Notes: generated by a model not told the origin, from the sequence alone. Counted from the first letter of the stretch, positions 11,003-23,298 are shown. The stretch is 64,000 bases of DNA from Citrus sinensis (GCF_022201045.2 NC_068563.1:5580001-5644000), one strand, 5' to 3'. Numbers and translations are program-made.

Positions 11003-11890
11003 TACTGATTGCCACAGAGAACAAGTCCATTCCGGTTGTGGAGGACATTGATTGTTGCATTGACCGGCAGGACAGGCTTTCACGGGCAAGGGCTACAAAT
11101 CCTGATGTTCTCATACCAGGATATGAACAACAACAAAATGAGGTAATATTATCATCCAACATCTCCTTATTTTAACTTAATAATTCTTAATACTGTAAAA
11201 TGATCAGTACCGTACGTGTTTCTAATTGTCCATAGTGAAACTGATTCCCCTGGTATAGCTAAGATGAGCCGGTCCATGTTTAACACCAGGATATAAGTTT
11301 GCAAATCAGGAAATTTGTTGTCAGTTATTTTTTGTATTCATTTACATGGTTTTTATTGAGAGGGTTGGATCTGTAAAATGGCTATGGCTATTCTTATCAA
11401 CAGCAAATCATATGTATATAATCCCTGACTTGGCCACATTTTTTTCCCTCCCTTTTTTCAGTATGTTATAACCTTATCAGGATTGTTAAACTTCATTGAT
11501 GGATTGTGGTCAAGCTGTGGAGACGAGCGGATCATAATATTCACAACCAATCATAAAGACAGGCTTGACCCTGCTTTGTTGCGCCCCGGTCGTATGGATA
11601 TGCATATCCACATGTCATACTGCACTCCACGTGGGTTCAAAATGCTGGCCTCCAACTACCTTGGGATCACAGAGCATCCACTTTTCGTGGAGATTGAAAA
11701 GCTGATAGAGACAGCAAAGGTGACGCCTGCGGATGTAGCTGAGCAGCTGCTGAGGAATGAGGCGCCTGAACTTGCACTAAGTGGTCTGACTGAGTTTCTT
11801 GAGACTAAGAAGAGAGCTAATGATGATGGTGAAGCCAAAGAAACAGAGGATTGGGCTAGGCAGAAACTTCTCGAACGCTTTAAAATGTAA

Positions 11891-12680
11891 TCAATGAGAC
11901 AAGCTAGAGATTCAGTAGATTTTATGAGACTTGCTAGAAGCAGTAGTTTATGGAGTTTGCAGTACTTTTACCTATAACATACGTACCGGGGCAGTTTAAA
12001 TTCCTTAAAAACTCACTTATGGTGGCAGGGTTTTGCTTGGAATCCTGCTATATCATTCCATGGATGAAAATGATATTATCTATGACTTTATATATCAATG
12101 AAAAGTTTGGTTGGTGCATCATTATGTATGAATATGTCATAAGGAATTAATGAAGAATATAATTGAAAATTTGATTTACAAAAGTTCATAATTAACCATT
12201 TAATTATGACAATTAAGCAGAACTGCAGAAGAGGGTTAAATCTTAACTTCCCAACTAACTATTTGCCACTAATTCAACGTGATCTATTTTGTTAACTACC
12301 AATTTCTCCCAATTACATGCTCTTCACCAACTACACAACAAACTCATCTTTCATCCTTTAGATCAAATAAATCAAAAGTAAGTAACAGATTGTGATAAGT
12401 CATAAGATCACCGTTAGATAATTAAAGAAGTCAACACTATTAATGAAATCTAATCATTTAACGGTGATTAAACTGTAAGCTACTGTACTACAAAGTATAC
12501 TTTGAGTCGCCCGCCAAAAACCAAGAAGTCGGTATTAATAAAAATAATAATAATAATTAAAAAAAAAAAGGAAGAAGAAGAGGAGGAGCGACCAAAGCCC
12601 ATAAATTAAAAGCCCTACTTGGTATCATTTTCTTTACCGCCTTAAAACCCCATCTTTGTTTTACATTTTTTCAGGCAAAA
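11891..12680. other. A3-B4 intergenic (copy of A1-B2 spacer)
   Basis: 3' flank of A3 and upstream region of B4; a diverged copy of 2811-3694. Contains a short run of aat repeats and A-rich sequence near 12535-12580 that is also found before B6 (17975-18010). No gene. Confidence 0.55.
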
Positions 12681-13101
12681 ATGCGCGACCAGAAGAAGTT
12701 TTTTTAGCGAAACCCGAGTGCCATCCACGACGACCACGGTATCTGCAGCAGCTTCTGCAGCAGGCACGGTATGGTAAACAGACTTGACCCTGCATATATT
12801 GTTGCGATCGAGTTGTATGGACATGCACATTCATATGTCTTATTGCACTCCATTTCGGTTCAAAATGCTGGCCTCAAACTACTTTGGGATCACAGAGTAT
12901 CCACTCCTCACAGAGATTGAAGAGTTGAAAGAGAAAGCAAATGTGACTCCAGCAGATGTAGTTGAGCAGCTAATGAGGAATAAAGTACCCGAAATTGCAC
13001 TTAGAGGCCTAACTGATGTCCTTGAGATTAAGCAGACGGAAAATGATGAAAGTAAAGCCAAAGAAGCAAAAGAAGAGAGAGCGGATGACGCACCAAATTG
13101 A
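12681..13101 (+). pseudogene. AAA-ATPase pseudogene B4 (5' end fused to C-terminus)
   Basis: A drastic deletion chimera. Positions 12681-12777 match the first ~100 bp of B6 (18119-18215), including its lost start region. The sequence then jumps to the C-terminal part, matching C7 from about 23007: sensor-1 to arginine-finger region (here SSCMDMHIHMSYCTP, with RPGR lost) and the Glu/Lys-rich tail ending at 13101. The whole N domain, Walker A and Walker B are gone. The 3' end is closest to C7, including the LTR that follows both, so the 3' half probably came by unequal recombination with a C-type copy. Confidence 0.85.
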
Positions 13102-13120
13102 AAGGAAAGCCAATGTCATA

Positions 13121-13840
13121 TGTTGGGAAAGTGACTACCACAACTAGTTGCAAATTAAGCGGAAACAAAACTCTTTCTCTCTTTATGTGATTAAAATAGG
13201 ATACGTATCATAAATAAATAAATAGAAAATAAATCGATATAATCCAAAGTAAAAAAAAAAACCAACCACAGAGACGTACATTTTTACGTGGAAAACCCAA
13301 AACAAGAAAAACCACAGAATTATAGTCCGATATAATCTTCCACTATATTAATGAGATTACAACATAAATTATTCTCTAAATAATACTAGAGGCTGCCAAC
13401 ATCAATAAATCTCAATATTCTTCACTTACAGTAATAATCTAATATCTATTTTTTTAATAAGTGGGCATCTCAAATAATAGCCAACGAGACGATAAAATAA
13501 AAATCAAGACCAGTAAAATTATAAAGGATAATACTAAGAACTTACCCTCAAAATTAAAAAAAAAACAAAGTTAATTTCACCTTCCGACCGTCCAATTAAA
13601 GATTGAAACTGAAACCCTCAAATTTAATATTGTGTCATTGTTCACTCTTCTCTCTTTCTTTCACTCTCTCTCTCTCTCGTCTTTTTCTTCTCCACAAAAG
13701 TTGATGCGGCCTCCATTTATTCTTCTTTAAACAGCCACGTTTTCAAAACCTAATGCGTGGCAAATTTCATCTAAGTCCAAAGCTTAGTAATAATTGCAAA
13801 TCAAGCAAACCTATTTGGGTGTGATGGTACCCAGAGAGTA
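13121..13840 (-). mobile_element. Copia-type LTR fossil (family 1), downstream of B4
   Basis: Begins with tgttgggaaag at 13121 and is colinear for about 700 bp with 23299-24043 and, in the opposite direction, with the solo LTR 21381-22084. It contains the same ttttacgtgg block and a CT-rich tract. The far end is unclear (about 13840). It sits at the same place relative to the AAA gene end as the copy after C7, so it arose by duplication of an already-inserted LTR, not by a new insertion. Broken fossil. Confidence 0.65.
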
Positions 13841-15170
13841 CGTCATTGCCCGTCCATTGAGATCCGAATACGATGAGATTATTTCCCTGAGTACTTGTTT
13901 AGTGATGATTTTCATTTTTGTATATTCTATATGATATTGTGATATGATTTCCATGATTATTATGTATGATCGTTATATATGTTTTTCATGGTTAGTAATC
14001 TGATTTAAATGTTAAATGATTTATTACTGGTTTCTCGCATATGGTTTGATGAAATCGTGTTTGGAATAATATGATTATTTTTTTTAAAGTAAGAATTAAT
14101 TTTCAAAAACTACTATCCACTCACTGATCTCACTGAGTTTTATACTCATCCCGTTTTTATTATATTTTCCCCCTATCAAGAGGTTGCAAGTACACCAGAT
14201 CGACCCAGCGACTATAATTATATTTTGAATTTTAGCCAAGTGATGGTGTTAGAAGATATAGATGTTTTTGTTAGAACATCTTGGTTATCTCGTTATTTTG
14301 GGATTGTATAATTTTTTTATATTATTCTTTTGAGATTAAGAATAAACTGAGATATTAAAATTAGTTATAATATTATCTTTTGAGACTCTGGAGATATAAA
14401 ACTCAGCATTTTGGTTGAGGATGTTGTTCACTGAAGTTTGTTGTATATTGAATTATATTGGGAGTACTTGTCTTATATATTTGTAGATTGAGAGTATTAT
14501 ATATATAAAGAAAACTCTGCCGAATTTTCAGCAGAATCCTTACTAATTAGATTATTATCAAGTTTGTTTTGATGAGATTAGATTGACTCACCCAGGGGGG
14601 TTCGAGGCAGGTCGTTTCACCTATGGTGTGTTTTTAATTTATTCTAAGTCTTTGTATTTTGCTTAATAATGCCGAATTAATATTATTGCTTCCTATGTCA
14701 ATTATGAATCCTAGTTGTTTTGCAACGTTATAGGTATAGCTCTGAGAGACCTCTATATTCAAACCATCATTGACAATAGATAATCTACTGAATAGTTTGC
14801 TCTTTTTGTAAATGTATAAAGCGTGGAAAATTTCTTAGATGGGAATCACTTCTCATAGTTTAATAATCCATTTTAACCAATATGTTGAGTTATGTTTGAT
14901 GTAGCTTATTAATTCTTTTTATCAACCAATTTGCTTTATTTCTCCCTAACCAATTTATATTGTGGCTTTTAAAGTAAATAAGTTGAAATGAAGGTTCAAA
15001 AAATTAATGCTTGAAAACTTGCTCAAGAAGGACCATTTATTGTTTTCTTTTCTAGCTAAATTTTAGAGAAAGTGGACTTTTCATCTTTACATTTTCAACC
15101 TTTCAAGTTATTTTAGGACACATTAGTTGAGAAGCAAACACTTTTTAGTGGAGTCGAGATGAAATGAACG
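13841..15170. other. Intergenic with possible Gypsy-type LTR debris; A-type upstream copy
   Basis: No gene. Around 14115-14180 (ctcactgagttttatactcatcccg) and 14580-14626 (gactcacccaggggggttcg) are words common in plant Ty3/Gypsy LTRs; I can set no boundaries. From about 14725 the sequence is a copy of the A1 upstream region (about 115 onward) and leads into the split A5 promoter. Confidence 0.4.
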
Positions 15171-15179
15171 TCTAAATCA

Positions 15180-15725
15180 TGTTGTGGGCGGAATGCGGAA
15201 TCAAGCGCACCAAATAATTATAGAAAAATAAAAGACACAAGAATTATGTGGTTTGGTAATTAAACCTACATCCACGGAGGCTATAAAGAATAATTGTTTA
15301 TTTAACAATTAATAGAGTACAATATTTGAGTAACGAATCTCACTTCCCAGAAACCCAAATATACCCAGTACTCTCACACTCTACAGGAAATATAAATTCT
15401 CCAGACACACTTCTCTTACTCCTCTCAAAAGCTTAGAAACTTATAAACTTAACAATTTTGGATGATTTCAAATAAATGAAATACTTAGCTATTTATAGGA
15501 GAAATGAATTACTATGCAAAGAATAAAATAATTAAAAATATAATTTTTAATTATTATTAATTTTCAAATTCATCCCCTTTGTCAATTCTTTCTTTTCAGC
15601 TACAAAAACAATTTTGATTTTACTTCTCTACAATTATTGGTGCAACCAACAATTTGTTGACTTCAACAAATCGTGCCACCAACCTTGCCTTTCGAAATTG
15701 CAAGCCATTCTTTCACTTTTCAACA
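15180..15725 (-). mobile_element. Solo Copia-type LTR in the A5 promoter
   Basis: A 546-bp insertion with TGTTG...CAACA ends, flanked by a 5-bp target duplication (aatca at 15175-15179, aagca at 15726-15730, one mismatch). The uninterrupted site is visible before A3 (about 8042-8055). On the minus strand it has a TATA box (TATAAATAG, about 15489-15498) and then the stretch encoding the usual Copia LTR tail (cctccgtggatgtagg, rc of about 15265-15285), so it reads leftward, away from A5. No internal part remains. Moderately young, since the target duplication is almost perfect. Confidence 0.8.
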
Positions 15726-15993
15726 AAGCAGTGCTTCCCACGTCACGGTCAACTGAGGTCTCTTGGTGACAAAGAAAAGCAATGACGAAAAGATGAAATG
15801 GACGGTAACCAATAATGCAAAGCAAAACAAACACATTCTCATAATCACAGTCACTCCAAGTCTCAAACATTGCAAAAACTCACCACTGTCTTTCATTTTC
15901 CTCACAAACTAAACAGCCCCAGTTACCTGCATCTTCTAGCTCAAAGATCCATAATTTTCTCTCAAACCAAACATCCCCAGTTCCCCAAAAAAA
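15726..15993 (+). promoter_or_regulatory. Proximal promoter and leader of A5
   Basis: The 268 bp left between the solo LTR and the start codon. It holds cccacgtcacggtcaac (15738-15754), combining a TGACGT-type half site (as-1-like, minus strand) with the W-box core GGTCAA at 15747-15752. The G-box of A1 is lost by substitution. Everything further upstream is now 546 bp more distant because of the LTR. Confidence 0.4.
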
Positions 15994-17752
15994 ATGATTT
16001 TTAACACTACCCAAATGCCATCAACTAGGACCATTGTATCTGCTGTGGCCTCTACAACAGCTACATTTATGGTCATTCGATCCATTGCTCGCGATTACTT
16101 GCCTCGTGAGGTTCAATCTTACTTTGCTTTGAAGCTCAAAGATTTTATTTCAAGTTTTTCTAACGAGTTAACCTTTGTCATTGATGAATATGATGATGGT
16201 CTCAACCAAAACAAGCTCTTTAAAGCTGCAAAGATTTATCTTGAACCCAAAATCCCTCCCAATGTGAAGAGAATCAAAATCAATTTGCCAAGGAAAGAAA
16301 CTAATATTTCACTTTCTGTTGAGAAAAATGAAGAGATTGTTGATGTCTTTAATGGAGTTCACTTAAAATGGAAGTTTGAGTCAAAACCAACCCCATCTGA
16401 GGCCATCAACAAAAGGTCAATTACTAAAGGTTATACGGTGAAAGATCATGCTGCATGCTTTGAGCTGAGCTTTCACAAGAAAAACAAAGACTTTGTTTTA
16501 GGTACTTACATACCTCATGTCTTGAAGAAGTCTAAAGAAATAAGCCAGAAAAAGAAAACTTTGAAGCTTTTTACTTTGGGGTCTCACAGAGGAATGATTG
16601 GTGATAAATCAATATGGCAATCAGTGAATCTTGATCATCCGGCAAATTTTGATACATTGGCTATGGATTTTGATATGAAGAAGACGATAATGGATGATCT
16701 AGAGAGGTTTCTGCAGAGGAAGGAATTTTATCGAAGAGTAGGCAAGGCATGGAAACGAGGGTATTTACTGTTTGGTCCTCCAGGGACTGGCAAGTCAAGC
16801 TTGATCGCGGCCATGGCTAATTATCTCAAATTTGATATCTATGACTTGGAGTTATCTAATCTTCGGGGAAATAATGATTTAAGGCATATACTGATTGCCA
16901 CAGAGAACAAGTCCATTCTGGTTGTGGAGGACATTGATTGTTGCATTGACCGGCAGGACAGGCTTTCGCGGGCAAGGGCTACAAATCCTGGTGTTCTCAT
17001 ACCAGGATCTGAACAACAACAAAATCAGGTAATATTATCATCCAACATCTCTTTATTTTAACTTAATAATTCTTAATACTGTAAAATGATCAGTACCGTA
17101 CGCGTTTCGAATTGTTCATAGTGAACCGGATTCCCCTGTTATAGCTAAGATAAGCCAGTCCATGGTTAACACCAGGATATAAGTTTGCAAATCAGGAAAT
17201 TTGTTGTCAGTTCATTTTTGTATTAATTTACATGGTTTTTATTGAGAGGGTTGGATCTGTAAAATGGCTATGGCTGTTCTTATCAACAGCAAATCATATG
17301 TATATAATCCCTGACTTGGCCACATTTTTTTCCCTCCCTTTTTTCAGTATGTTATAACCTTATCAGGATTGTTAAACTTCATTGATGGATTGTGGTCAAG
17401 CTGTGGAGATGAGCGGATCATAATATTCACAACCAATCATAAAGACAGGCTTGACCCTGCTTTGTTGCGCCCCGGTCGTATGGATGTGCATATCCACATG
17501 TCATACTGCACTCCATGTGGGTTCAAAATGCTGGCCTCCAACTACCTTGGGATCACAGAGCATCCACTTTTCGTGGAGATTGAAAAGCTGATAGAGACAG
17601 CAAAGGCGACGCCTGCGGATGTAGCTGAGCAGCTGCTGAGGAATGAGGTGCCTGAACTTGCACTAAGTGGCCTGATTGAGTTTCTTGAGACTAAGAAGAG
17701 AGCTAATGATGATAGTGAAGCCAAAGCAGCAGAGGAGAGAGGAGAGAGCTAG
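15994..17752 (+). CDS. AAA-ATPase A5, BCS1/OM66-like (intact)
   Basis: Predicted 479-residue AAA-ATPase, close paralogue of A1. Exon 1 is 15994-17028, exon 2 is 17348-17752; both phase 0; GT-AG intron of 319 bp. N-terminal hydrophobic anchor (about residues 10-30), AAA-associated domain, Walker A GPPGTGKSS from residue 261, Walker B ILVVEDIDCC from 308, then sensor-1 TTNH and RPGRMD in exon 2. The tail is about ten residues shorter than in A1 because the stop comes earlier in the Glu-rich segment. Same start MIFNTTQ as A1. A solo LTR lies 268 bp upstream. No break seen; probably membrane-bound in mitochondria by family analogy. Confidence 0.9.
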
Positions 17753-18118
17753 GCAAAAACTACTCGAACGCTTTAAAATGTAATAAATGAGACAGGCTAG
17801 AGATTCAGTAGATTTTATGAGGCTTGCTAGAAGCAGTAGTTTATGGAGTTTGCAGTACTTTTATCTATAACATACATACCGGGGCAGTTTAATTTCCTTG
17901 AAAACTCACTTTTGTAAGCTACTGTACTACAAAGTATACTTTGAATCGCCCGCCAAAAACCAAGAAATCGGTATTAATAAAAATAATAATAATAAAAAAA
18001 AAAAAAAGGAAGAAGAAGAGGAGGAGCGACCAAAGCCCATAAATTGAAAGCCCTACTTGGTATCATTTTCTTTACCGCCTTAAAACCCCATCTTTGTTTT
18101 ACATTTTTTCAGGCAAAA

Positions 18119-20541
18119 ATGCGCGACCAAAAGAAGTTTTTTTAGCGAAACCCGAGTGCCATCCACGACGACCACGGTATCTGCAGCAGCTTCTGCAGCA
18201 GGCACGGTATGGTACTTCGATCCATTGCTCAAACTCTGCTGCCTTATGAGGTGAGAGCCTTCTTTGTTCTTAAACTGAAAGATTTCTTTTCAAGGTTCTC
18301 AAATGAGTTAACCTTATTCATTGAAGTATTTGATGGTAGCAGCATTAACCAAAACGAAACGAGCTCTTTAAAGCTGCAAAGCTTAATCTTAAACCCAAAA
18401 TCCCATCCTATGTTTAAAGAATCTAAATCAATTTGCCAAAAAAGGAGACCAAGATTTCATCTTCTGTTGAAAAAAATGTAGAGATTGTTGATATTTTTAA
18501 TGGGGTTCAATTAAAATGGAAGCTCGGTTCAAAACAAGTCCAAGAACAGGTGTTTGAGTCCGTGTTTCGTTTTGCACGCATTCAGGGCAAACCTGTTGGT
18601 AAATCAGAAGTTAGATTCTTTGACCTGGGTTCTCACAAGAAGTATAAACAAATAGTCTTGGATAGTTACATACCTCATGTGTCGAAGAAATCTGAAGAAA
18701 TAAGTGAGGAAAAGAAAACTTCGAAGCTTTTTGCATTGAAGGATAGAAATTCGCTGAGAGGATATGTATGGCAGTCCGTGAATCTTGGTCTTCCAGCCAC
18801 GTTTGATACAATGGCTGTGGATTTTGATGTGAAGAAGATGATAATGGATGATCTTGAGATGTTTCTGAAGAGGAAAGACTTTCATCGACGAGTAGGTAAG
18901 GCATGGAAATGCGGGTATTTGTTGTTTGGGCCTCCAGGAAGGGGGAAGTCAAGCTTGATTGCTGGCATGGCTAATTTCCTCAATTTTGATGTCTATGACT
19001 TGGAGTTGTCTGCTCTTCTTAGGGGGAATATGGAGTTGAGGAATTTGTTGATTGCCACAGAGAACAAGTCCCTTCTTGTTGTGGAGGACATTGATTGTTC
19101 CATTGAGTTGCAGAATAGGCATGCACAGGCACTAGCTGTGAATCCTATGGTTTCTAACATGAATTATACGGCAAGACCAGGAATTAATCAAGGCCCTCAG
19201 GTAATTATTTCTTTCTTTAGCTGGATGATTCTGATTACTCTTGGTTGATTTGATCTGGTAAGAAACTTAATTCTATATTAGTGTTCACTATCATGTTTTT
19301 AATTGTCAAAAATAATTCGAGTCAAGTCTCTTGATAGCTCACCTAGTCTATGTTTAAACCGTGATACAAGTTGCGAACCAAGAATTTGTTGTAGTATTTC
19401 TGTGTCAGGTTACATGATCTTCATTGAAAGTTTTTTTAGTGATTTGTTACTGGCCAGACTCAGAGAGGTTCTAAACCCTGTGGCTGGACACCAGCAGCAA
19501 TAAAAACATCCTTGTTCAAGGATTAGCAAACGTTTGCACCGCTGGCAACTAGCTTGAATGGACAATATGATGAAGAGCTGTAAAGCACCATAGTTTTAGA
19601 TCTCTAATTCTTAGAGATGACATGCCAGGGAAAAAAAAGAGAGGCAAAAGGTCCCACTATGATTTTTTATGCTAGCCACATAGTCTCTATAGGTCTTCCT
19701 AAAACCCTCATGTTCGTAAGTCATATAAGGCAGTCCTGTGAGAAAGAATTCTCACTAATAGTAGTCTCTCAAATGCGATTCAAAAGCTTTCTTACATATT
19801 TTGCCTATTTTCCTTTCAATTTTTACAGGCATAGCATATAACATTGTTTGAGCACACATTTATGATTTATACATGTGGGATTTTGTTTGTGAGCAATAAT
19901 GCTCAGACAATCTACAAGATTGTTCACCAGTCAAAGTTGTTAAATTATGCTTCACGGGACAATGGTTGGACTTGTAAAATGGCTCCTGCAAATTTTCCTT
20001 TTTCAGTAGTACCTATAAATGTTGAACCAGATTACATGATTTTCAGTTTCAGGTGACACTATCAGGATTGTTAAACTTCATAGACGGATTATGGTCAAGT
20101 TGTGGAGATGAGCGGATCATGGTGTTCACAACCAATCAAAAAGAAAAGCTTGACCTGCTTTGTTGCATCCTGGTCTTATGGATGTGCATATTCACATGAC
20201 CTATTGTAATCCAGGTGGGTTCAAAATGCTGGGCTCCAACTACCTTGGAATCAGAGCATCCATTCTCCTTAGAGATTGAAGAGTTGACAGAGAAAGTAAT
20301 GGTGACTCCTGCTGATGTAGCTGAGCGACTGATGAGGAGTGAGGTACCTGAAGTTGCACTTAGAGACCTAATTGATTTTCTTAAGAACAAGAAGAGAGAA
20401 CAGGGTGAAAGTAAAGCCAAAGGAGTGAAAGAAGAGAGAGCAGGGGAAGCAGAAATTGAAGGGAAAGCCAGTGGCACATGTGGAGACATGCCAAAGATTC
20501 AGCAAATTGTAGGGAAGTCTTCAAGAAGCAATGATTTGTGA
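18119..20541 (+). pseudogene. AAA-ATPase pseudogene B6
   Basis: The most complete B-type copy, but broken. The normal start is lost (the atg at 18119 opens only eight codons before a stop). The coding frame runs from 18209, is shifted by extra bases near 18355 and continues in another frame from 18433 to the intron. Walker A reads GPPGRGKSS (Thr to Arg before the catalytic Lys); Walker B LLVVEDIDCS is intact. Exon 1 ends at 19200; the intron (19201-20052, 852 bp) is the longest in the cluster and contains a fragment resembling the SINE-like repeat near 19455-19500. Exon 2 starts at 20053 with a further frameshift near 20155 at the arginine-finger region; the tail is open to 20541. Confidence 0.85.
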
Positions 20542-21220
20542 TCAGAATAGGGTACATTTCATTTCAGTGGTCAAAGAAAGTCTTACATAGGAGGTTCAAA
20601 TAAAATTACATCAGAGTCAAAAATCAGGCTTGAATATGTTCTATTTTGCCAATGAATTCGAATCATCAGATGATTAATGACCACCATTTTCTTTTTCTTT
20701 TTTTCTTTTTTTGGTTTTGCAAGAGGTGTCCTTTTATATTTTCCTTAGATTAGATGACCTTTTGTATGTCCTAAATTTTCAGAAATTATTTTAGGATTCA
20801 TTGGTTGAATCGATTTGTATCCCCCAAGGTTAACATTATTATACTTAGTGCTTATTCGATATAACTTATCTAATGGACATTAGTGTTTATTTAATTTTAT
20901 AAGATCTTTTTAAAAAATTTAGTATTGTTTGGTTGCATTTTGAATAGACCATTTGAAAATTAAATAAGATATTTTGTTTTTAGTAGTAATAAACTCAAAT
21001 TTTGGACTTGTAAGAATAGAGGTTGTAGAACCTTTTTAAAAAGTTAAATTATCTTAATTTATTTAACAATCTTATTTCATTTCTTTCATAATATAATTTT
21101 AAAAAATAATCAATTAAAGTGGTTTCATAATTTTAAAAAAGAAGTTCTTGTCAATAACTAAAAAATTAAAAAAAAAATTAAGAAAATCTCTATTTCTAAA
21201 AGTCCTACAAATATAAGGCC
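20542..21220. other. B6-C7 intergenic, no gene
   Basis: AT-rich with homopolymer T and A runs (for example near 20690-20715 and 21165-21180). Nothing recognisable. Confidence 0.5.
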
Positions 21221-21221
21221 A

Positions 21222-23277
21222 TTTATCACAGTCATAGTATCTGCTGCAGCTTCTGCCGCGCCACAATTATGGTTGTTCCATCCATTACTCAAGAGTTCTT
21301 CCCTAATGAGGTTAGAGGCTACTTATGTGTACAACTTAAAGCTCTTATCGCAAGATATTCTAATGAGTGAACATTAGTCTTGTTGGGTCCATCTCGTTTG
21401 GAGGCCCAAAAGCCCAAAATTTCAAAAGATCTCAAAAACTTTACTTGATGTGTAATTAACATTAAGCTTTGGATTTGGATAAAATTTGCCATGAAATTTA
21501 GTATTAAAAAACAAGCAGCGGCCCTAGTTTCCTATTCACAAAAAGGCGAGTGGGAAAAGAGAGAAGTAGATAGTGACAGGCTATTATAATTTAGAGGTAA
21601 AATTTTTAATCTTTGATTGGACGATAGAAAGGCAAAAGTAATTCCGTTTTCTCTTAAATTTTGAGGATAAGTTCATGGCATCGCTCTCTACAATTTTAGT
21701 GGTCTTGATTATTATTTTATTCTTTCATTAGCTATTATTTAATGTACTCACTTGTTAGAAAGATAAATATTAAGTTGTTACTGTAAGTCAAAAATATTAA
21801 AATTCTTGATGTTATTAGCCTTTAGTATTATTTAGAGAAAAAATTATGTTGTAATCTCATTAATATAGTAGAAGTTATAACGGACTACGTCCTATAATTT
21901 TTTCCGCTTTGAGTTTCCACGTAAAAATTTATGTCCTTTGTGATTAATTTTATTGCTTTGAATTTATTAATTTATTTTTCTACCTATTTATTTATGATGC
22001 ATAACCTATTTAAATCACACAAAGAGAAAAAGAATTTTATTTCCGCTTAATTTGTAACTAGTTATGGTAGTCGCTTTCCCAACAAGTCTAATATGTTGAT
22101 GGTCTTGGCCAAAACAACCTTTTCAAAGCTGCAGAGATTTATCTTGAACGCAAAATCAAGCTCGACACAAAAAGGATCAAAGTCATCACGTCGAATATGG
22201 ACACCAAGATTTCATGCTCCGATAGATAAATGATGAGATCGTTGATATCTTTAATGGGGTTCAATTAAAACGGAAGTTTCTTTCGAGACCAGACCCACTG
22301 GAGGTGGTTCGTAATCCAGACCAATAAAAGGTTAAAGACAAGAACAAACTCTTTGAGTTGAGATCTCAGAATAAGCAAATGGTCTTGCATGCTTACATTC
22401 CTCATGTATTGAATGTACTTAAAGAAATAAGCAAGCAAAAAAAGACTTTGAAGCTTTTTACTTTAAAGGACAGGATGCACGAAGGGAGAGACGTATGGTA
22501 ATCGGTGAATCTTGAACATCCAGCCACTTTCGATACACTGGCAATGGATTCAAATATGAAGCAGATGATAATGGATGATCTTGAGAGATTTGTGAAGAGG
22601 AAAGAGTTTTATAGAAATGTTGGCAAAGCATGGAAACATAGCTACTTTTTATACGGTCCTCCAGGAACAGGGAAATCCAGCTTAATTGCAGCCATGACTA
22701 ATTATCTTAATTTTGATGTCTATGACTTGGAGTTGACTACTTTCAAAGAGAATATGGAGTTAAGGAATATGTTGATTGCCACAAAGAATAAGTCTATTCT
22801 TGTTGTGGGGGACATTGATTGTTCCATAAATTTGCAAGACAAGCATTCATAGGCAAAAGCTTTGAATCCTGTGAAATCTAATGCAATCAAATCGATAACT
22901 AATATCAATCAAGAAACAAAAGTGACCTTATCAGGATTGCTAAACTTCATAGATGGATTGTGGTCGAGTTGTGCATATGAGAGGATCATAATATTCACAA
23001 CTAATCATAAAAACAGACTTGACCCTGCATATATTGTTGCGATCAAGTTGTATGGACATGCACATTCATATGTCTTATTGCACTCCATTTCGGTTCAAAA
23101 TGCTGGCCTCAAGCTACTTTGGGATCACAGAGCATCCACTCCTCAGAGATTGACGAGTTGATAGAGAAAGCAAATGTGACACCAGCAAATGTAGTTGAGC
23201 AGCTAATGAAGAATAAAGTACCTAACTGATGCCCTTGAGATTAAGCAGAAGAGAGAGCAGATGACGCACCAAATTGA
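21222..23277 (+). pseudogene. AAA-ATPase pseudogene C7 (with solo LTR inside)
   Basis: Broken AAA copy of a third type. The N-terminal part (21222-21380) lacks a start codon and is interrupted by a solo LTR at 21381-22084; coding-like sequence resumes at 22085 with several frame breaks and an in-frame stop in place of Gln/Trp near 22500. From 22505 it is open through Walker A (GPPGTGKSS, about 22653-22679) and a Walker B altered to ILVVGDIDCS, ending at a stop near 22850. A second open piece from 22862 crosses the usual intron position (about 22920) without an intron and carries sensor-1 TTNH. The arginine-finger RPGR is lost and the tail is frameshifted. It donated, or shares ancestry with, the 3' halves of B2 and B4. 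Confidence 0.85.
21381..22084 (+). mobile_element. Solo Copia-type LTR (family 1) inside C7
   Basis: 704 bp with perfect TGTTGGG...CCCAACA ends and a perfect 5-bp target duplication agtct (21376-21380 and 22085-22089). No internal coding region remains, so it is a solo LTR left by LTR-LTR recombination. Orientation is set by the related copy 23299-24043, which still has polyprotein remains on its start side. It is diverged from the two other copies (13121, 23299). Confidence 0.85.
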
Positions 23278-23298
23278 AAGGAAAGCCAATGGCATATA

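Larger units (their letters stand above)
8325..11890 (+). pseudogene. AAA-ATPase pseudogene A3 (split by foreign insert)
   Basis: Near-identical copy of A5 that has died. The usual ATG is lost, although the in-frame Met at 8346 remains. One base is missing near 8704, shifting the frame in the N domain, and extra bases after Walker A (near 9112) shift it again. Walker A GPPGTGKSS is intact at about 9085-9112. At 9179 the exon is interrupted by a 1.8 kb foreign block; the host exon resumes at 11003 just before the Walker B segment (about 11028-11057), with about 22-24 host bases lost at the junction. Exon 1 would end at 11142 and exon 2 spans 11462-11890 and is open. It shares the shorter intron and the CIDRQDRLS variant with A5, so A3 and A5 are sisters relative to A1. 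Confidence 0.9.

Noticed and set aside
11003-11089. N-terminal part of the minus-strand frame containing Rep motifs
   Set aside because: Beyond the junction the frame is just the antisense of the AAA Walker B exon, not Rep.
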